From Eubacterium sp. (GTDB taxonomy: Bacteria; Bacillota; Clostridia; Lachnospirales; Lachnospiraceae): a stretch of 9,529 nt of DNA. Shown here one piece after another: positions 6,799-9,529 of this stretch. The first letter of the stretch is position 1. Each line of letters begins with the position of its first letter. The notes below the pieces were generated by a model that was given only the letters and a program-made list of their open reading frames with translations, was not told the DNA's origin and did no database searches. The DNA is taken from contig JABUSX010000450.1 in NCBI GenBank assembly GCA_021442545.1, positions 1 to 9,529 of the forward strand, written 5' to 3'. The position numbers and the translations under genes were made by a program.

Positions 6799-7710
6799 TC
6801 ATTCCTCCTCAAAGTTCAGTTCAATCGTCTTTCCGTCTTCTCCGAGCTCCGCTGCCGGAAAAATTTTCCGGATCTTCTTCAGATACCATTCCGGATGCAT
6901 CATGGAAGGTGAAAAATGCGTCAGCCACAGGGCGGACGGCTGCGCTTCCCCGGCCAGAGAAGCCGCCTCGTAAACGGTCATATGGCGATGCTCGACCGCT
7001 TTTTCTTCTTTTTCCTCATCTCCGTACATGCCCTCACAGATCAGAAGGTCTGCGTTTTCCGCCTGTCCGGCTATGACAGGAACCGGGCGCGTATCCGTTG
7101 TATACACAACCTTCAGACCTTTTCTTTCCTTCCCGAGGACCATATCCGGCGTATACACTTTCCCGTCATCTTCGATCGTCTTCCCCTTCTGGAGCGGGTT
7201 CCAGAATTTCAGCGGAATCTCCTGCCTGCGGGCACGTTCGGCATCGAATTTTCCCGCACGCGGGATCTCCAGCGTATAGCCGTAGCAGACCATATTGTGC
7301 TGCACACGGAAGGCCGTGATCTCATAACCATGCAGCGAAATGTGCTCTTCCTTTTCCCGAAGTTCCTTAAAATGAATCTCAAAAGGCAGCTCCGGCGCAA
7401 TCACGCGGAGCCCTTCCACCACACGTGTCAGACCGCGCGGCCCGATCAGAGTGACCGGTTCCTTCCGCTCGGAATTCGCCATGGCAAGCAGTATTCCGGG
7501 AAGTCCGCTGATATGATCGGCGTGATAATGCGTAAAACAGATCGTATCAACAGGCTTAAAAGACCAGCCCTGTTTCCGCAGGCTGATCTGTGTGCCTTCA
7601 CCGCAGTCTATCAAAAGACTGCTTCCGTTGTATCGTGTCAGAAGAGAGGTGAGAAAACGCTGAGGCAGCGGCATCATCCCTCCCGTTCCCAACAGGCAGA
7701 TATCCAGCAT
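6799..7710 (-). CDS. rnz: Ribonuclease Z
   Basis: Metallo-beta-lactamase-fold endonuclease that cuts tRNA precursors lacking encoded CCA just after the discriminator base. Length is 303 residues, normal for the bacterial short form. The zinc motif HYHADH (61-66; His61, His63, Asp65, His66) is complete, and His138 (QHN), Asp206 (TTDTRP) and His265 (LTHFS) supply the remaining ligands. Residues 150-175 carry the flexible exosite arm that holds tRNA (PRAGKFDAERARR). HRHMT at 241-245 is also conserved. The start ATG lies 4 nt after the stop of the TPR-like gene, with no strong Shine-Dalgarno site, which suggests translational coupling. The tRNA-Ser gene in this window, without CCA, is the kind of substrate this enzyme needs. 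Neighbouring tsaD is also a tRNA maturation gene. Confidence 0.96.
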   Translation of the reverse strand: MLDICLLGTGGMMPLPQRFLTSLLTRYNGSSLLIDCGEGTQISLRKQGWSFKPVDTICFTHYHADHISGLPGILLAMANSERKEPVTLIGPRGLTRVVEGLRVIAPELPFEIHFKELREKEEHISLHGYEITAFRVQHNMVCYGYTLEIPRAGKFDAERARRQEIPLKFWNPLQKGKTIEDDGKVYTPDMVLGKERKGLKVVYTTDTRPVPVIAGQAENADLLICEGMYGDEEKEEKAVEHRHMTVYEAASLAGEAQPSALWLTHFSPSMMHPEWYLKKIRKIFPAAELGEDGKTIELNFEEE

Positions 7711-7714
7711 CTAA

Positions 7715-8491
7715 CTATAATTCCGTTTCTCTTCGGTATTTTCGGATCCAGTCATCCAGGGATGCAAAGGGGTCCCCGGGCTCTTCCGGGAATTCTGCAC
7801 TTCGGAATTCCGAGGCAAGCAGTTCCCGCGTTTCAGGATCCACGGCCTTCTCATCGGCCGCTGCACGGAAGGCTTCTTCGCCCTTCCCCTGCCAGGTGCA
7901 GAGCAGCAGGCTGCGCAAAGTCTGCATCGTATGCATCCGCTCATAAGCCTCTTCCATACAACGGATGGCTTCATCCATCTGGAAGAGACGCGCATGAGCA
8001 ACTCCCTTATTGTGCCATACGGAGCCGGAAAAGGACAAGCCCAGTTTTTCCGTCTGCCGCAGTTTCAGTATCATATCATAGGTCCGCACCGCACGGGCAA
8101 GTTTTCCGTAGCGGACATAGGCATCGGCTCTCTGTTTCATACGGGAAGCGACCGGTTCTTCTTCCAGACTGCGAAGCCGTTCCCACATCTGCTGCTCTTC
8201 TTCTGCATTCAGCCAGCTGGCTTCACGCATGACCGGCATGACCAGATCCTGAAGATGAGGATCGGGTGCCTCTGTCACGATACGGTGCAGATCGGCAACA
8301 AGCTGATGGGCACCCAGTTCCGTATCCAGCCATTCGACCAGCTTTGTGCCGAAAAAGGAAAGATCCACCAGCGGCAGATTGTTCTGCAGATAATAGCAGA
8401 GCTCTTCAATGGAACGGATATTCACATCGGCTTCTTCAATATGGAACGGTATCTCCGCACGTTTTATCTGGCAAAGGATCGTTGTACTCAT
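7715..8491 (-). CDS. Conserved uncharacterised protein with TPR-like helices
   Basis: Soluble protein of 258 residues with no signal peptide or membrane segment. The N-terminal part (1-60) contains IRSIEELCYYLQNNL (25-39) and a LVEWLDTELG helix (51-60), a conserved-looking domain I cannot name. Residues 118-147 (RADAYVRYGKLARAVRTYD...) and 158-187 (WHNKGVAHARLFQMDEAIR...) read as two TPR-type helical hairpins with the usual small and aromatic spacing. The C-terminal part is acidic and helical and ends with a WIRKYRRE segment. The start ATG overlaps the stop of the Hsp70-like gene (ATGA), with GGAGG 7 nt upstream, so the two proteins are probably made in linked amounts. A scaffold or adaptor role for the upstream protein is inference. 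Confidence 0.8.
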   Translation of the reverse strand: MSTTILCQIKRAEIPFHIEEADVNIRSIEELCYYLQNNLPLVDLSFFGTKLVEWLDTELGAHQLVADLHRIVTEAPDPHLQDLVMPVMREASWLNAEEEQQMWERLRSLEEEPVASRMKQRADAYVRYGKLARAVRTYDMILKLRQTEKLGLSFSGSVWHNKGVAHARLFQMDEAIRCMEEAYERMHTMQTLRSLLLCTWQGKGEEAFRAAADEKAVDPETRELLASEFRSAEFPEEPGDPFASLDDWIRKYRRETEL

Positions 8492-9529
8492 TTTCTGTCC
8501 TCCCAGCTGTCACGCCAGGTTTTTCCGGAAGAAGGATACCATTCTCCGAACCCCAGATCCTGCACCTCGATCATGCACTCTCCCGGCTCGGAATAATAGA
8601 GATGCAGCCGCACACGCGTCGTCTTCGGCGGCCGCTCCGGCATGCCCGGAAGCTGCATGCGGGTATACTGCTCTTTTCCGTCCCGTCCCGACACCACCCG
8701 GAAAATAAGTTCCGGTTTTCCTGTCAGAATACACTCGCAGACTTTATCTGTCTCGTACCAGTTCACACCCGCCGAGATCAGAGGATAGTACGTTTCTCTT
8801 CCCTGGATCAGCATGTCCATGCCGATACTGCCGCGAACCAGATCATCACCCAGATACATAACATCTGTCAGCCAGTTTTCTCCGATCTTTTCACGGGCGG
8901 CATGGCAGGCACCTCTTGCAAAAAGATTATCCACAACAAAAGCTTTTCGTCCCCCCTTGCAGAGCAGGGTCACGGAACGTGAAGCCCATGAGCGGTCGAA
9001 GGTCTCACCCGTAATAAAGACGCTGCTGTACAGATTCTGGCGCAGGGATGCATTCACCATATTGTAAAACTGTTCATCCCAGGAACTTCTGCTTTCGGAA
9101 AGACGGACCGTGATTCCTTCTTCGATCCGGGCCGTGGCCGGCCGTACCAGATTGTCGATGCCCATCGAGTAAAAGGTGACCTTTCTGCCGCAAAAACGGA
9201 AAAAGCCGACATTCCGCTGCCGAAGCTCCGGTTTCTGAAAAAGAGTGTGATAAAAAAAGCTTTCTCTGTAATCCTGCAGAAAGATCCTGCTTCTCTGCAT
9301 CCCGAGTGCGGAACACATACCCTGCAGAAAGGTGACCATCGTCCGGGTCAGCCTTTCAATCGTGATCGTCATGCCGTTGATCTGTTCTGCGGGATCATCT
9401 ATTCCGAGAGAAACAAAGGCTGTTTTCAGCAGCCGTGCGCCCTTTTCCTGAAGCCTCGCCATCAGATCTTCTGTCAGCGTTCCTTCATCTTCGCGCATCG
9501 CCATCTCATCAAAAAGACCGGCAAAATCA
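8488..9529 (-). CDS. DUF5716-type, Hsp70-like diverged protein, 5' end cut by window edge
   Basis: The frame is open to the right edge: eight in-frame residues (DFAGLFDE) precede the first ATG at 9502-9504, and no Shine-Dalgarno site supports that ATG, so the true start lies beyond 9529. I see about 346 residues. I recognise it, from memory, as a DUF5716 family protein. Read against Hsp70, the visible part follows the same order (numbering from the ATG at 9504): MTITIERLTR...ALGMQ...QDYRESFFY (45-85) parallels the ITVPA...AGL...NEPTAAALAY stretch; VGFFRFCGRKVTF (99-111) occupies the place of the second phosphate motif; SVFITGE (161-167) to NLFARGACHAA (193-203) parallels the adenosine motif and following helix; 224-322 resembles the Hsp70 beta-sandwich substrate domain (QLPGMPERP, then MIEVQDLGFGE). 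The key DxGGGT residues are not kept. It is the first gene seen of the rnz-tsaD-ispD operon, and its stop overlaps the TPR-like gene start. Confidence 0.8.
   Translation of the reverse strand, partial: DFAGLFDEMAMREDEGTLTEDLMARLQEKGARLLKTAFVSLGIDDPAEQINGMTITIERLTRTMVTFLQGMCSALGMQRSRIFLQDYRESFFYHTLFQKPELRQRNVGFFRFCGRKVTFYSMGIDNLVRPATARIEEGITVRLSESRSSWDEQFYNMVNASLRQNLYSSVFITGETFDRSWASRSVTLLCKGGRKAFVVDNLFARGACHAAREKIGENWLTDVMYLGDDLVRGSIGMDMLIQGRETYYPLISAGVNWYETDKVCECILTGKPELIFRVVSGRDGKEQYTRMQLPGMPERPPKTTRVRLHLYYSEPGECMIEVQDLGFGEWYPSSGKTWRDSWEDRK

Noticed and set aside
7790..7815. GGAATTC / GGAATTCC repeats
   Set aside because: They lie inside the TPR-like coding sequence and reflect a repeated Glu-Phe codon pair (SEFRSAEF); no sign of a regulatory element.
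6916..8232. Long plus-strand frame of 438 residues
   Set aside because: It is antisense to rnz and the TPR-like gene, both of which have clear motifs and start signals; its translation has no recognisable features.

Overview
This window looks like a chromosomal segment from a low-to-mid GC Firmicute of the class Clostridia, probably a Lachnospiraceae-like anaerobe. The taxonomic reading is an inference. It rests on strong purine-rich Shine-Dalgarno sites, a tRNA gene without encoded CCA, and two protein families (DUF4358 and DUF5716) that I know mainly from that group. No 16S or other direct taxonomic marker is present. Every supported gene lies on the minus strand, so transcription runs from high to low coordinates, and both ends cut through genes.

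Upstream block (9529 to 4185, in transcription order). It contains a 5'-truncated DUF5716-type protein that reads as a diverged Hsp70-like protein, a TPR-like partner joined to it by an ATGA overlap, RNase Z (rnz), the tRNA t6A enzyme TsaD (tsaD), the MEP-pathway cytidylyltransferase IspD (ispD) and a family 2 glycosyltransferase. Gaps are -22 to +4 nt, so this is one tightly packed operon whose promoter lies outside the window.

Middle (about 4200 to 3980). A tRNA-Ser(UGA) gene has its own good sigma-A-type promoter, placed over the 3' end of the glycosyltransferase gene, and is followed by a hairpin plus short T-run that probably terminates it.

Downstream block (3925 to 1). This is a cell-envelope or exopolysaccharide O-acylation module: a membrane-anchored SGNH hydrolase or acyltransferase, a membrane-anchored DUF4358 protein, an AlgI-type MBOAT O-acyltransferase and a DHHW (AlgX-like) protein cut by the window edge. 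The expected job is that the MBOAT protein moves acyl groups across the membrane and the SGNH/DHHW proteins place them on an extracellular glycan. The glycan is unknown.

Most worth a second look: the Hsp70-like architecture of the DUF5716 protein with a degenerate nucleotide-binding motif and a coupled TPR partner; the apparent loss of the catalytic serine in the DHHW protein; and DUF4358 as an unexplained member of the acylation operon. No mobile element, CRISPR array or phage gene was seen. The longest gap between genes is 161 bp (2396-2556).
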